A DNA stretch of 64,000 nt, from contig JAFIEK010000010.1 of NCBI GenBank assembly GCA_020832545.1, positions 53,573 to 117,572 on the forward strand, given 5' to 3'. Position 1 is the first letter of the stretch. The number at the start of each line of letters is the position of its first letter. Below the pieces are notes generated by a model. That model saw only the letters and a program-made list of their open reading frames with translations. It searched no databases and was not told where the DNA came from. Shown piece after piece: positions 20,754-29,999 of the stretch. Origin of the DNA: Pararhodobacter sp. GTDB taxonomy: Bacteria; Pseudomonadota; Alphaproteobacteria; Rhodobacterales; Rhodobacteraceae. The position numbers and the translations under genes are program-made.

Positions 20754-21539
20754 TCAGCCCAGCCAGTCGGGCTTGCGCTTGGCAAAGAACGCGGCGATCC
20801 CCTCGGCGGCCTCGTCGGTCTCCCAGCGCGCGACCAGTTCGCCGATCGAATAGGCCACATCCTCTGCCGCAGGTGCCGCCCCCAGCCGCAACGCCAGCGC
20901 CTTGGCCGAGGCCACGGCCCCCGGCGCGCAGGCCAGATAGGGCTTGATTTCAGCCTCAATCGCCGCATCCAGATCATCAGGCGCGACGACACTTGCCAGC
21001 AGACCCAGCGCCTGCGCCTCGTCAGCGTCAAACAGCCGCGACGACATAAACACCCGCCGCGCCATCGCCTCGCCCATGCGGGCCAGCACATAGGGGCCGA
21101 TCGTGGCCGGGATCAGCCCCAGGCGGGTCTCGGTAAACCCGAACTTGGCCCCTGTGACCCCCACCGCCACATCACAGACCGCCATCAGCCCCATTCCGCC
21201 GCCAAACGCCTGCCCCTGAATGCGCCCGATCAGGGGTTTGGGCAGCGTGTTGAGCGCCCCCAGCGCCGCCGCCAGCCGCCCGGCCCCGGCTGCACGGGTG
21301 GGGCTGTCAGCGGCCATCTGCTCCTGCATCCAGCCCAGATCGCCCCCGGCGCAAAAGCTGGTGCCCGCCCCGGTCAGTACCACCACACGCACGCGCTCAT
21401 CCACCGCCAGCTCAGCCGCCGCCGCCTCCAGTTCGGCGATCATCGCTGCATTCATGGCGTTGTGCTTGTCTACGCGGTTCAGCACCAGCCGGGCCACGCC
21501 GCGTGCCTCGCGCTCAATCAAAATTGTCTCATAAGTCAC
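20754..21539 (-). CDS. liuC: Enoyl-CoA hydratase family protein, probable methylglutaconyl-CoA hydratase
   Basis: A 261-residue crotonase-fold protein. Oxyanion-hole segments are LTGAGTSFCAGGDLGWMQ and IQGQAFGGGMGLMAVCDVAV. It starts at a GTG in a GTGA overlap with the upstream HMG-CoA lyase gene. That pairing indicates the leucine degradation step 3-methylglutaconyl-CoA to HMG-CoA, in the cytoplasm. The rest of a liu operon would be expected upstream, but the two genes stand alone here. General enoyl-CoA hydratase activity is the alternative. Confidence 0.82.
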   Translation of the reverse strand: MTYETILIEREARGVARLVLNRVDKHNAMNAAMIAELEAAAAELAVDERVRVVVLTGAGTSFCAGGDLGWMQEQMAADSPTRAAGAGRLAAALGALNTLPKPLIGRIQGQAFGGGMGLMAVCDVAVGVTGAKFGFTETRLGLIPATIGPYVLARMGEAMARRVFMSSRLFDADEAQALGLLASVVAPDDLDAAIEAEIKPYLACAPGAVASAKALALRLGAAPAAEDVAYSIGELVARWETDEAAEGIAAFFAKRKPDWLG

Positions 21540-22393
21540 TGGATTTCCCTCATCTTCTTGGCCATCGCCCCGGCTTTTGCGATAATTTCGCGCTTCAACC
21601 CGGTGGCATAGCCCAGCCCCTCGATCTGATCAATCGCGGCCTCGGTCGCCACATTGCCTGCCGCACCCGGTGCATAGGGGCAACCGCCCAACCCGCCGAC
21701 GGCGGCATCAAACACCCGCAGACCCAGCGCCAGCGAGGCGGCGATGTTGTCGCAGGCGCGGCCCCCGGTGTCATGGTAGTGCCCGGCCAGCTGCGCCGCC
21801 GGAACCTCATTCAGCACGGCGCGCAGCATGGCGGTAATCCGCTCTGGTGTGGCCCGGCCGATGGTGTCGCCCAGACTGATCTCATAGCAGCCCAGATCGG
21901 CCAGATGCCGCGCCAGTCGCGCTACTGTGTTCGGATCGGTCGGACCGTCAAAGGGGCAATCGCTGACACAGGAAATATAGCCGCGCACCGGCATGCCATC
22001 GGCCTTCGCGGCCTCAAGAATGGGCAGGAAGCGTTCAATGCTCTCGGCGATGGTGCAGTTCAGATTGGCTTTTGAGAATCCTTCCGAGGCCGAGGCGAAG
22101 ATCGCCACCTCATCCGCCCGTGCCGCCTTTGCGCCGTCATAACCACGCAGGTTCGGGGCAAGGGCGGCGTAGCGCACACCGGGCGCGCGCCTGATCTGCG
22201 CCAGAACATCGGCGCTGTCGGCCATCTGCGACACCCATTTCGGGCTGACGAACGAGGCCACCTCGATCCGGCGAAACCCGGCCTGCGACAAAAGATCGAC
22301 CAGCGCCACCTTCTCAGCAGTTGGAATCAGGCGCTTTTCGTTCTGCAAACCGTCGCGCGGGCCAACCTCGAATATCTCGACCTTCTCTGCCAT
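21536..22393 (-). CDS. liuE: Hydroxymethylglutaryl-CoA lyase
   Basis: A 285-residue TIM-barrel lyase splitting HMG-CoA into acetoacetate and acetyl-CoA, the last step of leucine degradation. GPRDGLQNE at residues 12-20, SLGDTIGRATPE, HYHDTGG (metal-binding histidines) and GGLGGCPYAPGAAGN (catalytic cysteine loop) are all present. It overlaps the hydratase gene by four bases. It is the first gene of a two-gene unit; 79 bases separate it from the PBP1A stop upstream. Confidence 0.93.
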   Translation of the reverse strand: MAEKVEIFEVGPRDGLQNEKRLIPTAEKVALVDLLSQAGFRRIEVASFVSPKWVSQMADSADVLAQIRRAPGVRYAALAPNLRGYDGAKAARADEVAIFASASEGFSKANLNCTIAESIERFLPILEAAKADGMPVRGYISCVSDCPFDGPTDPNTVARLARHLADLGCYEISLGDTIGRATPERITAMLRAVLNEVPAAQLAGHYHDTGGRACDNIAASLALGLRVFDAAVGGLGGCPYAPGAAGNVATEAAIDQIEGLGYATGLKREIIAKAGAMAKKMREIQ

Positions 22394-22472
22394 GACCCTC
22401 CCCCGGCTGTATATCGGGTCGGGTGTAGCACAGCCCGCGCGCCTGTCTCCATCGTTTCGTGAGCAGGGCTGT

Positions 22473-25004
22473 TCAGTAAAGCCCGCCTGCGCTGAGCGTG
22501 CCGAACGTGGCCTGCCCCGGGATCACCGTGGTCTCGCCGGATGAGGTGGTCACCTGCCGGTCGCCCTCGTCATATTCGCTGCCTTCACCCTCGCCGCGGT
22601 TGAAGACGGGCAGGTTCATCCCCATCGCAAAGCCGCCGTCAATCAGCGCATCGATGCCGAAGACCGGCTCTGCCCCGTCGCGGAAGTATTCGGCCACCAC
22701 ATGCGCACCCGAGGCGTCATCAGCCAGACGCGCGCCGGAATGACGGTCGATGCGAATGAAGCGCCCGCCGGGCGGCACGGCAAAACGGGTGCCACCGAAT
22801 TCCTGTATCGCTTCGCGCATGAATTCCTGAAACACCGGCCCGCACATCCCCCCGCCCGAGGCGCCGCGGCCTAGTGGGCGCGGCCGGTCATACCCGATAT
22901 AGCACCCCGCAACCACGTTCGAGCTGTAGCCGACGAACCAGACATCGCGGGTGTCGTTGGTGGTGCCGGTCTTGCCGGCAATCGGCACCGACAGGTTGAT
23001 ACCACTGGCGGTGCCGCGCTGGACCACACCTTCCATCATCGAGGTCAGCTGATAGGCGGTGATCGGGTCCATGACGCGCTGGCGCTCTGACGCAATCCAC
23101 GGGCCCTGCCCTGATGGCAGATTGGGCTCGGCGCATTCGACGCAGCGGCGCTGGTCATGGCGGTAAACGGTGCGGCCCCATCGGTCCTGCACGCGGTCCA
23201 CCAGCGTGGGCTCTACCCTCTCGCCGCCATTTGCGAACATCGCATAGGCCGCGACCATGCGAAACAGCGTGGTTTCCTGCGCCCCCAGTGAATTGGCCAG
23301 AAACGCCTGCATCCGGTCATAGACGCCGAACCGCTCGGCATAACCCGCAACCACGTCCATCCCGACTTCCTGCGCCAGCCGCACGGTCATCAGGTTGCGC
23401 GACATCTCGATGCCGGTGCGCACCGGGGTGGGGCCGTAAAACTGGTTCGAATAGTTGGTGGGCCGCCAGATACCCTGCGCGGTTTCCAACTCGATCGGGG
23501 CGTCGATGACCACGGTCGCCGGGGTAAAGCCCGAATCCAACGCAGCGGCGTAGACAAAGGGCTTGAACGCCGAACCGGGCTGACGCTGCGCCTGTGTGGC
23601 GCGGTTGAAAACCGAGTGCTGATAGCTGAACCCGCCCTGCATGGCGATCACGCGGCCGGTGTTGACATCCATCGCCATGAAACCGCCCTGCACCTCAGGC
23701 ACCTGACGCAGCGACCAGCGCTGAAAGCTGCCGTCGCTGTCAGAGGTGATGGCGCGCACATGGATCACGTCGCCGACCGACAGCGTGTCAGATACCGAAC
23801 CGGGCAGCCAGTTGATATCGGCGCGCTCAATGGTGCCGGTCTCTTCATTGTCTTCGATACCGATGCGGGCGCTGTCGGCGCTGACCTCCAGCACCACAGC
23901 CGGATACCACGGATTGTCCAGCGTGATGTCGCGCGCCACGTTCACCCGTGACAGCGCCAGGCGCCAGCTTTCCTCGCTCTCCAGCTGCTCAGCCTCAATG
24001 CTCTCGCCCGTGCCGCGCCACTGACCGCGCGAGCGGTCAAAGCGTTCCAGCGCGCGTTGCAGCGCATGCGCGGCGGCGACCTGCATATCCGGATGAACCG
24101 TAGCGCGGATGCTCAGCCCGCCGGTGAAGAATTCGGCCTCGCCAAAGCTGGACGACAGCTGGCGGCGGATCTCATCGGTGAAATAGTCGCGCGGTGGCAT
24201 CGACTGGCGGAAGGCGGGGATATCGCCTGACTGCACGGTCTCCAGCGGCTGGGCCCGTGCCTCGGCGGCCTCTTCTGCAGTGATATATCCGTTCTCGAAC
24301 ATCTGCCCCAGAATCCAGTCGCGCCGCGCGGTCACACGCTCGCGCGCCCGCACCGGGTGGTATTCGGACGGGGCCTGCGGCAGGGCGGCCAAAAAGGCCA
24401 TTTCGGCCAGCGTCAGCTCATCCAGCGACTTGTTGAAATAGCTTTGTGCGGCAGCGACCACACCATAGGAATTCTGGCCCAGAAAGATCTCGTTCATATA
24501 AAGTTCGAGGATCTGATCTTTCGAAAGCGTCTGCTCCACGCGATACGCCAGAATGATCTCGCGGATCTTGCGTTCGCCCGTTCTGTCGCCGGAGAGCAGG
24601 AAGTTCTTCATCACCTGCTGCGTGATCGTCGATGCCCCACGCAGGGTCTGACCGCGCGACACTACGGCATCGCGCAGTGCCGAGACCATCGCCATCGGGT
24701 CAAACCCCTGATGTTCGTAAAAATTGCGATCCTCGGCCGAGATGAAGGCCGCGCGCAGCATCAGAGGGATGTCATCAATCGTGGTGAACAGCCGCCGTTC
24801 CTGTGCGAATTCGTCGATCAGCCGCCCTTCACCGGAATAGATCCGGCTGATGGTGGGCGGGCTGTAATTGGCCAGTTGTTCATGGCTGGGAAGGTCGCGC
24901 GCATACATCCAAATCACACCGCCGACGGTGATCGCGGCAAAGACAAGCCCCAGCACAAGAAAGCTGAAGATGCCCCCGAAAAAAGAGAGGATGGCGCGGG
25001 TCAA
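22473..25004 (-). CDS. mrcA: Penicillin-binding protein 1A, bifunctional
   Basis: An 843-residue class A PBP that polymerises and cross-links peptidoglycan. One N-terminal membrane helix (residues ~7-35) is followed by a glycosyltransferase domain with EDRNFYEHQGFD and RGASTITQQVMKNFLL, an insert of OB-like type, and a transpeptidase domain with SAFK (in QPGSAFKPFVYAAAL), SRN (in MSRNLMTV) and KTGTTND. It starts at TTG (25004) with cggag upstream; no ATG lies near the required N-terminus. The C-terminal tail after residue ~770 is a low-complexity acidic region. Confidence 0.96.
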   Translation of the reverse strand: MTRAILSFFGGIFSFLVLGLVFAAITVGGVIWMYARDLPSHEQLANYSPPTISRIYSGEGRLIDEFAQERRLFTTIDDIPLMLRAAFISAEDRNFYEHQGFDPMAMVSALRDAVVSRGQTLRGASTITQQVMKNFLLSGDRTGERKIREIILAYRVEQTLSKDQILELYMNEIFLGQNSYGVVAAAQSYFNKSLDELTLAEMAFLAALPQAPSEYHPVRARERVTARRDWILGQMFENGYITAEEAAEARAQPLETVQSGDIPAFRQSMPPRDYFTDEIRRQLSSSFGEAEFFTGGLSIRATVHPDMQVAAAHALQRALERFDRSRGQWRGTGESIEAEQLESEESWRLALSRVNVARDITLDNPWYPAVVLEVSADSARIGIEDNEETGTIERADINWLPGSVSDTLSVGDVIHVRAITSDSDGSFQRWSLRQVPEVQGGFMAMDVNTGRVIAMQGGFSYQHSVFNRATQAQRQPGSAFKPFVYAAALDSGFTPATVVIDAPIELETAQGIWRPTNYSNQFYGPTPVRTGIEMSRNLMTVRLAQEVGMDVVAGYAERFGVYDRMQAFLANSLGAQETTLFRMVAAYAMFANGGERVEPTLVDRVQDRWGRTVYRHDQRRCVECAEPNLPSGQGPWIASERQRVMDPITAYQLTSMMEGVVQRGTASGINLSVPIAGKTGTTNDTRDVWFVGYSSNVVAGCYIGYDRPRPLGRGASGGGMCGPVFQEFMREAIQEFGGTRFAVPPGGRFIRIDRHSGARLADDASGAHVVAEYFRDGAEPVFGIDALIDGGFAMGMNLPVFNRGEGEGSEYDEGDRQVTTSSGETTVIPGQATFGTLSAGGLY

Positions 25005-25130
25005 GGTCTGGCTCCGGATGATTGTGGATCAGTCTATACGTCTTTGCGCGCGCCGGGTCAAAACGAGACGGTGCGGGATAGGCGGAATCGGGGCCGAAAT
25101 CGCGCAGGCGTGATCAAGCCGGGCGCGCGA

Positions 25131-25736
25131 TCAGCGAAAAAGGCGCGCGGCGACGACGACCCGGGTAACCGCCGTGATCACACAGAGCGTGCCAAAAACC
25201 AGCGACAACGGCACGAAAGCCGCCGGAAACAGGCACAGAGCCACGAAAAAGGCGATGGTTTCCGCCCCTTCCAGCAGCCCGAAGGAAAAGTAGATGGATT
25301 TGCGCCCCTGCGCCTCGGTGTGCATGCGCGCCTTCTCAGCCAGAATGGCAAACCCGAGAAAGCTGGCGGCATTGATATAAAACGCGGCGAGCAGAAACGC
25401 CCCCGCCGCCCCGTTGCCTGCCGGGTCCAGCAGCACAAATGCCAGCGGGATCGCGGCGTAAAAGGTGAAATCGGCGAAAATATCGAAGTAACCGCCGAAA
25501 TCGCTGATCTGCGTGGCGCGCGCTACCGCACCGTCCAACCCGTCTGCGAGGCGTGAGACCAGCACCAGCGCCAGCGCCAGCAGCCACAACTGTGCCACGA
25601 TGGCCGCCGCCGCCGCCAGACCCAGCCCAAGGCCCAGCGCCGTCACCCAGTTGGCCCGCACCCCCCGCCCAGCGAGCCATTGGCCCATGCGGTTAAGCGG
25701 CGGGTCGATCAGCGGGCGAATTCTGGAATCGAGCAT
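25131..25736 (-). CDS. CDP-alcohol phosphatidyltransferase family protein
   Basis: A 201-residue integral membrane enzyme with the complete family motif D-x2-DG-x2-AR-x8-G-x3-D-x3-D, seen as DGLDGAVARATQ followed by DFGGYFDIFADF. It transfers a phosphoalcohol from a CDP-alcohol to a second alcohol in phospholipid synthesis. The substrate cannot be told; relatives include phosphatidylglycerophosphate synthase and phosphatidylinositol-type enzymes. It stands alone, 126 bases upstream of the PBP1A gene on the same strand. Confidence 0.85.
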   Translation of the reverse strand: MLDSRIRPLIDPPLNRMGQWLAGRGVRANWVTALGLGLGLAAAAAIVAQLWLLALALVLVSRLADGLDGAVARATQISDFGGYFDIFADFTFYAAIPLAFVLLDPAGNGAAGAFLLAAFYINAASFLGFAILAEKARMHTEAQGRKSIYFSFGLLEGAETIAFFVALCLFPAAFVPLSLVFGTLCVITAVTRVVVAARLFR

Positions 25737-25857
25737 CGCGCCTTCCGGGATCAGTTTCTTTTCAACTATCCCGCACAGGTCTCATATCAAAGCCTTTCGG
25801 CCCGTGATCACGCTGCTGTCACGTCAATGTGCCCAACCCCACGTGAACGACCAGCGA

Positions 25858-26250
25858 TTACTGCCGCCGCGCGCGCATCACCTCGGCCCCGCGTGCATAC
25901 AGGACCAGCGCGCCCCGCTCCATGCGGTAGCTGCCGATCCGGCCCATCTGGTGCAGGAATGCAGCCTCGATCTCGGCGGCCTCGCCCGGGCAGGCCATGC
26001 GCGTGGTGGCCAAAAGGCCAAAACTGATGGCATTGTCCTCGCCCAGCTCTATCGGCCCGGTATAGCGGTTGCAGCCCGAGACGCCGGACACCCGCCCCTC
26101 GGCAATCTCCAACGTCACGTTGTCTCCGGCGGTCAGGCTGCGCCCGTCCAGTGTCACCACCTGCCAGCTTGAGGGCACCAGAACAGGCTGCACCGGCGCA
26201 CAGGCGGCCAATGCCAGCCCCAGCGCCATGCCCAGCATCAGTTTACCCAT
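25858..26250 (-). CDS. META/HslJ-like lipoprotein
   Basis: A 130-residue lipoprotein: signal peptide with lipobox LAAC (cysteine about residue 17), then a single META domain (SSWQVVTLDGRSL, then GRVSGVSGCNRYTGPIE, then a conserved TRMACPGEAAEIE segment). Domains of this type occur in the heat-shock protein HslJ and other envelope proteins. The two mature cysteines (SGCN and MACP) are the usual pair. It lies 33 bases downstream of efp on the same strand. No enzymatic role is known. Confidence 0.82.
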   Translation of the reverse strand: MGKLMLGMALGLALAACAPVQPVLVPSSWQVVTLDGRSLTAGDNVTLEIAEGRVSGVSGCNRYTGPIELGEDNAISFGLLATTRMACPGEAAEIEAAFLHQMGRIGSYRMERGALVLYARGAEVMRARRQ

Positions 26251-26283
26251 AACGCCCCCTCGCGGCTTTGTGCCTGAACCGGG

Positions 26284-26847
26284 TCAGGCGCGTTCGGAAT
26301 ATTCGAAGGTCTCGGTGTTGACAACGATGTCCTCATCCTGCCCCACGAAAGGCGGCACCATGATACGTACGCCATTGTCGAGGATCGCGGGTTTGTAGCT
26401 GTTGGCCGCAGTCTGACCCTTCACCACCGGCTCGGTCTCGACAATCTTGCAGGTCACCTTTTGCGGGATCGCCATGTTCAGCGCCTCCTCGCCATAGTAT
26501 TCGATGGTGACGGTCATCCCGTCTTGCAAGAACGGGCGGCGATCACCCAGAAGATCCGCAGGCAGTTCGATCTGCTCAAAACTGTCCATGTCCATGACCA
26601 CCAGCATCCCGTCGTTTTCATAGAGGAATTGCTGATCTTTCTGCTCCAGCCGCACCCGCTCGACCTTGTCTTCCGAGCGGAAGCGCTCGTTCAGCTTGGT
26701 GCCGTTGCGCAGGTTCTTCATTTCCACTTGGGCAAAGGCGCCGCCCTTGCCGGGCTTCACATGGCCGACCTTCACCGCCACCCACAACCCGCCGTCATGT
26801 TCCAGCACATTGCCGGGCCGAATTTCGTTTCCATTGATTTTGGGCAT
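26284..26847 (-). CDS. efp: Translation elongation factor P
   Basis: A 187-residue three-domain factor that relieves ribosome stalling at polyproline. The modifiable lysine lies in [10 protein letters not shown] (K34), the position that receives beta-lysine where EpmA/EpmB exist. [13 protein letters not shown] and a C-terminal segment [20 protein letters not shown] are typical. A good sigma-70-like promoter lies 42 bases upstream. Confidence 0.97.
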   Translation of the reverse strand: MPKINGNEIRPGNVLEHDGGLWVAVKVGHVKPGKGGAFAQVEMKNLRNGTKLNERFRSEDKVERVRLEQKDQQFLYENDGMLVVMDMDSFEQIELPADLLGDRRPFLQDGMTVTIEYYGEEALNMAIPQKVTCKIVETEPVVKGQTAANSYKPAILDNGVRIMVPPFVGQDEDIVVNTETFEYSERA

Positions 26848-26888
26848 GAGAAAACTCTTGAGAAAGTGTTGAGATCGCTTGGATCATT

Positions 26889-26917
26889 CCTATATCTTGC
26901 GGGTCTCATGCTGACAA
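26889..26917 (-). promoter_or_regulatory. Sigma-70-like promoter of efp
   Basis: Minus-strand TTGTCA (26912-26917), a 17-base spacer and TATAGG (26889-26894): five of six and four of six consensus matches. It is 42 bases from the efp ATG. Confidence 0.6.
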
Positions 26918-27061
26918 GCTCACCAGATACGGGCAGCGGCCATGAGCAGTTATGCGCTCAACGCATGGCAGGCATGCAATAGATCGGTAGCGAATCGCGG
27001 TCATAAACCGTTACACAGACCGACGCCAGAAAATGCAAGAGCAAGAATAAGGACGGTAAGT

Positions 27062-27382
27062 ATGTTCGACTTTGTGGATGGCACCGCGTACAACCACGAG
27101 CAGGGGCAACGCGCCCGCAAGCTGTTTGCTGCCGTGGTTCTGGCTGCGCTGGATGACGCCATCGCCGACGACAAGAAATATGGCAACGGGCCGGAACAGA
27201 TCGCCCGCTGGGCGCGCTCGCGCGATGGTCGCGAAGTGCTGACCTGTGCCGGGATCGACCCGAATGAACGCGTTGTGAGCGGTCTGATGGCGTTTGTGGG
27301 CAATGGTGTGCGGACCTCGGTGGCGCTGTCGCGCGAGGAAAGCGAACGCCGCATGGCCGCAGCCCAGGCTGAAGCTGCCTGA
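27062..27382 (+). CDS. Conserved small protein, DUF6280-like
   Basis: A 106-residue cytoplasmic protein starting MFDFVDGTAYNHEQGQRARK, helical and charged, with KLFAAVVLAALDDAIADDKK and WARSRDGREVL. It resembles a conserved Rhodobacterales family that I recall as DUF6280; no function is known. The ATG at 27062 is preferred over one 40 codons upstream because aagga precedes it and the upstream extension looks non-coding. A strong terminator hairpin follows 21 bases after its stop. It is divergent from efp. Confidence 0.75.
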   Translation: MFDFVDGTAYNHEQGQRARKLFAAVVLAALDDAIADDKKYGNGPEQIARWARSRDGREVLTCAGIDPNERVVSGLMAFVGNGVRTSVALSREESERRMAAAQAEAA

Positions 27383-27403
27383 TTTCATTGACTAAGCCAG
27401 TTT

Positions 27404-27437
27404 GAAACGCCCCGCGTCAGCCGACGCGGGGCGTTTC
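27404..27437. terminator. Bidirectional intrinsic terminator, 15-bp perfect stem
   Basis: Arms gaaacgccccgcgtc (27404-27418) and gacgcggggcgtttc (27423-27437) are exact reverse complements around a four-base loop, followed by gttt on the plus strand and preceded by aaac-type sequence on the other. It ends the DUF6280-like gene. On the opposite strand its right arm is the last codons of the alpha/beta hydrolase. Confidence 0.85.
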
Positions 27438-28220
27438 GTTTAATCCAATGCGCGCGGCCCAGGCATCAATCAGCGCGGCGGTTTCGTGCGGATGGGTCAG
27501 GGGTGCCATATGCCCCGCGCCCGGCACGCGTGCGAACTCTGCCCGCCCCAGCCGCGCCGCGATCGCGCCCGCGGCTGCAGGAAAGATGGGGGGCGATTTG
27601 GCCCCCGCCAGCACCAGAACAGGCTTGTCGAACCCCTCCATCCGCCCCGGTGCCAGCAGCCCGGCGCTGTCTTCCATCAATGTGGGGGCGGCGGCGTCGA
27701 TCATCGCGATCTGGCGAATCATCACCTCGCGCGCAGGCCCCGGCATAGCCAGCCACCCGGCCTTGTCACCATTGATATCAAAGAAAACACGCGCCGCCTC
27801 GGCCAGATCACCGCGCACGAACGCCCGGCGCAACGGCTCCTCGGCCGCGACATGGGCCGCGAATTCCGGGGTCCCGGCGACGGCGGCAAACAACACCGGC
27901 TCAATCAGCACCAGCCCCAGCACCCGGTCCGGCGCCTCCAAAGCGTGGCGCAACGCCAGCGTGCCGCCAAAAGAATGCCCTATCAACAGCGCAGGTGCGC
28001 TGATCTGCGCCGCCAGTGCCGCTGTGGAGCGCTCATGCAGATCGCCCTGCGCATCCCACGGCCCCGACCTGCCATGCCCCGGCAAATCAAAGGCGGTGGC
28101 ATCAAGGCGGGTGTCCAGCGCGGCGATCAGCCGCTTCCAGCCACCGCTATGACCCAGAAAGCAATGTGCCAGAACCGCCGGCAGGCCCGCCGGATCGCCC
28201 AGTCGCGTGGTATGGATCAT
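27417..28220 (-). CDS. Alpha/beta hydrolase
   Basis: A 267-residue alpha/beta-hydrolase-fold protein. GHSFGG (about residues 88-93) is the nucleophile elbow with the catalytic serine; FDLPGHGRSGPWD precedes it; the catalytic histidine is probably in PGAGHMAPLTHP near the C-terminus and an aspartate in the VLVLAGAKSPP region is less clear. The substrate is unknown. The last six codons (ETPRVG) and stop lie inside a terminator hairpin. It is followed upstream, three bases away, by a DsbA-like gene on the same strand. Confidence 0.85.
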   Translation of the reverse strand: MIHTTRLGDPAGLPAVLAHCFLGHSGGWKRLIAALDTRLDATAFDLPGHGRSGPWDAQGDLHERSTAALAAQISAPALLIGHSFGGTLALRHALEAPDRVLGLVLIEPVLFAAVAGTPEFAAHVAAEEPLRRAFVRGDLAEAARVFFDINGDKAGWLAMPGPAREVMIRQIAMIDAAAPTLMEDSAGLLAPGRMEGFDKPVLVLAGAKSPPIFPAAAGAIAARLGRAEFARVPGAGHMAPLTHPHETAALIDAWAARIGLNETPRVG

Positions 28221-28222
28221 GC

Positions 28223-28822
28223 TCAGAGCTTGCCTTCCAGATGCAGCGCCAGATCATCGATCCGGTCCTGGCCCCAGAACTTTTCTTCTCCCACCACAAA
28301 GAACGGCACGCCAAAGACACCCGTGCGCACCGCCACTTCCAGCGTGCGGCCATAAATATCGGCCCCTGTCAAAAGGCCGGACATCGCAAGCCCCGGGTCA
28401 AACCCCGTGCGCTCAAGACAGTCGCGGATCACATCATCCTCGGCGATATTGCGCTCTTCTTCCCAGCAGGCGCGGGTCAGCGCCTGCACCAGCGCGTGGA
28501 TATCCCCGCCCTGCCCTGATTCCTGTGCGGCAATGATCGCATATGAGGCGGGCGCGGGGTTGGTGGGAAAGTGGGCCGGCTTCAGGACCATTGGCAGACC
28601 CAGTTTCCTGGACTGGCGGCGCAGTTCCTGCATCCGGTAGTCCTGCCGGCTCTCATGGCGCTCGCCCAGCATCAGCCCCCCGGTGCGCGCAAACAAAGCG
28701 GCCGGGTCAAGCGGTTTGTAGCGGATCTCCAGCCCGTGACGGGCGGCCAGTTCTGCGGGCCGCAGCCCGGCCATATGCACCCAGGGCGAGAGCGGGCTCA
28801 TATAGTAATCGATATGCTTCAT
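28223..28822 (-). CDS. DsbA-like thioredoxin-fold protein (2-hydroxychromene-2-carboxylate isomerase type)
   Basis: About 199 residues with a thioredoxin/DsbA fold of the HCCA isomerase (GST kappa) type: the N-terminal [20 protein letters not shown] has serine where DsbA would have CxxC, and the C-terminal [20 protein letters not shown] is the cis-proline and dimer segment of the family. It likely uses glutathione on an aromatic or other substrate; the real substrate is unknown. The ATG at 28822 is chosen because the family begins there; the frame is open 24 codons further upstream. It shares an operon with the alpha/beta hydrolase. Confidence 0.85.
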   Translation of the reverse strand: MKHIDYYMSPLSPWVHMAGLRPAELAARHGLEIRYKPLDPAALFARTGGLMLGERHESRQDYRMQELRRQSRKLGLPMVLKPAHFPTNPAPASYAIIAAQESGQGGDIHALVQALTRACWEEERNIAEDDVIRDCLERTGFDPGLAMSGLLTGADIYGRTLEVAVRTGVFGVPFFVVGEEKFWGQDRIDDLALHLEGKL

Positions 28823-28924
28823 TTGGCGCTCCGCAGCCGGGCTTCGGGTTTGCAAGACCGTAGCCGGGTGATAAGCGGTGTCAACATCTCTCATCCCGCT
28901 CTATCAGGCCACCGAGGACCCGAC

Positions 28925-29944
28925 ATGCCCGCCATGACCGAACCAAAACTCATTTCCGGCAACGCCAACAAACCGCTGGCGCAGGCCATAGCGCGGCGCA
29001 TGTCACTGCACCGCGGCATGTCGGTCAGGCTGGTCGATGCCCGTGTGGAGCGCTTCAACGATCAGGAAATCTTCGTCGAGGTCTTCGAAAACGTGCGCGG
29101 TGAGGACATGTTCATCATCCAGTCCACCTCGAACCCGGCCAATGACAACCTGATGGAGCTTCTGATCATCGCCGATGCGCTCAGGCGCTCATCGGCGGCG
29201 CGCATCACCGCCGTGATACCGTATTTCGGCTATGCGCGGCAGGATCGGCGCACCAAGGCACGCACCCCCATTTCGGCCAAGCTGGTAGCCAATCTGATCA
29301 CCCATTCCGGCGTTGACCGGGTGCTGACGCTGGATCTGCATGCCACGCAGATTCAGGGCTTTTTCGATCTGCCGGTCGACAACCTCTATGCCGCGCCGAT
29401 CTTTGCCCTTGATGTCGAGCATCATTTTCGCGGGCGGTTGCAGGATCTGGTGGTGGTGTCGCCCGATGTCGGCGGCGTGTCGCGCGCACGCGAACTTGCC
29501 AAGCGGATCGGGTGTGCGCTGGCGATTGTCGACAAGCGGCGCGAGAAGCCGGGCGAAATTGCCGAGATGACGGTGATCGGCGATGTGACCGGCAAAACCT
29601 GCATCATCGTCGATGACATCTGCGACACGGCGGGCACCCTTTGCAAGGCCGCCGAAGTGCTGATCGAGGCCGGTTCGACAGAGGTTCACAGCTATATCAC
29701 CCACGGCGTTCTGTCCGGCCCGGCGGTGGAGCGGATCACCAATTCGGTGATGAAATCGCTGGTGATCACCGATTCGATTGAAGCCACCGAGGCCGTGAAA
29801 TCCGCCCCGAACATCCGTATCGTGCCGACGGCGCCGCTGTTCGCGCAGGCAATCCTGAACACCTGGAACGGTACCTCTGTCTCATCGCTTTTTGATCAGG
29901 ACACGCTGACGCCGATCTACGAAGGCCTGTATCAGCGCGGCTGA
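28925..29944 (+). CDS. prs: Ribose-phosphate pyrophosphokinase
   Basis: A 339-residue enzyme making PRPP from ribose 5-phosphate and ATP for nucleotide, histidine and tryptophan synthesis. [31 protein letters not shown] (flexible loop), [14 protein letters not shown] and [13 protein letters not shown] (PRPP-binding loop) are all present. The start could be ATG 28925 or 28934. The frame is open much further upstream, but that part overlaps the divergent gene and has no similarity to the family. Confidence 0.97.
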   Translation: MPAMTEPKLISGNANKPLAQAIARRMSLHRGMSVRLVDARVERFNDQEIFVEVFENVRGEDMFIIQSTSNPANDNLMELLIIADALRRSSAARITAVIPYFGYARQDRRTKARTPISAKLVANLITHSGVDRVLTLDLHATQIQGFFDLPVDNLYAAPIFALDVEHHFRGRLQDLVVVSPDVGGVSRARELAKRIGCALAIVDKRREKPGEIAEMTVIGDVTGKTCIIVDDICDTAGTLCKAAEVLIEAGSTEVHSYITHGVLSGPAVERITNSVMKSLVITDSIEATEAVKSAPNIRIVPTAPLFAQAILNTWNGTSVSSLFDQDTLTPIYEGLYQRG

Positions 29945-29999
29945 CCGGCCCCAGAGCTGCGCGCATTTTTCGCGGCCCGCCATATTCCGTTCAGGCGGT

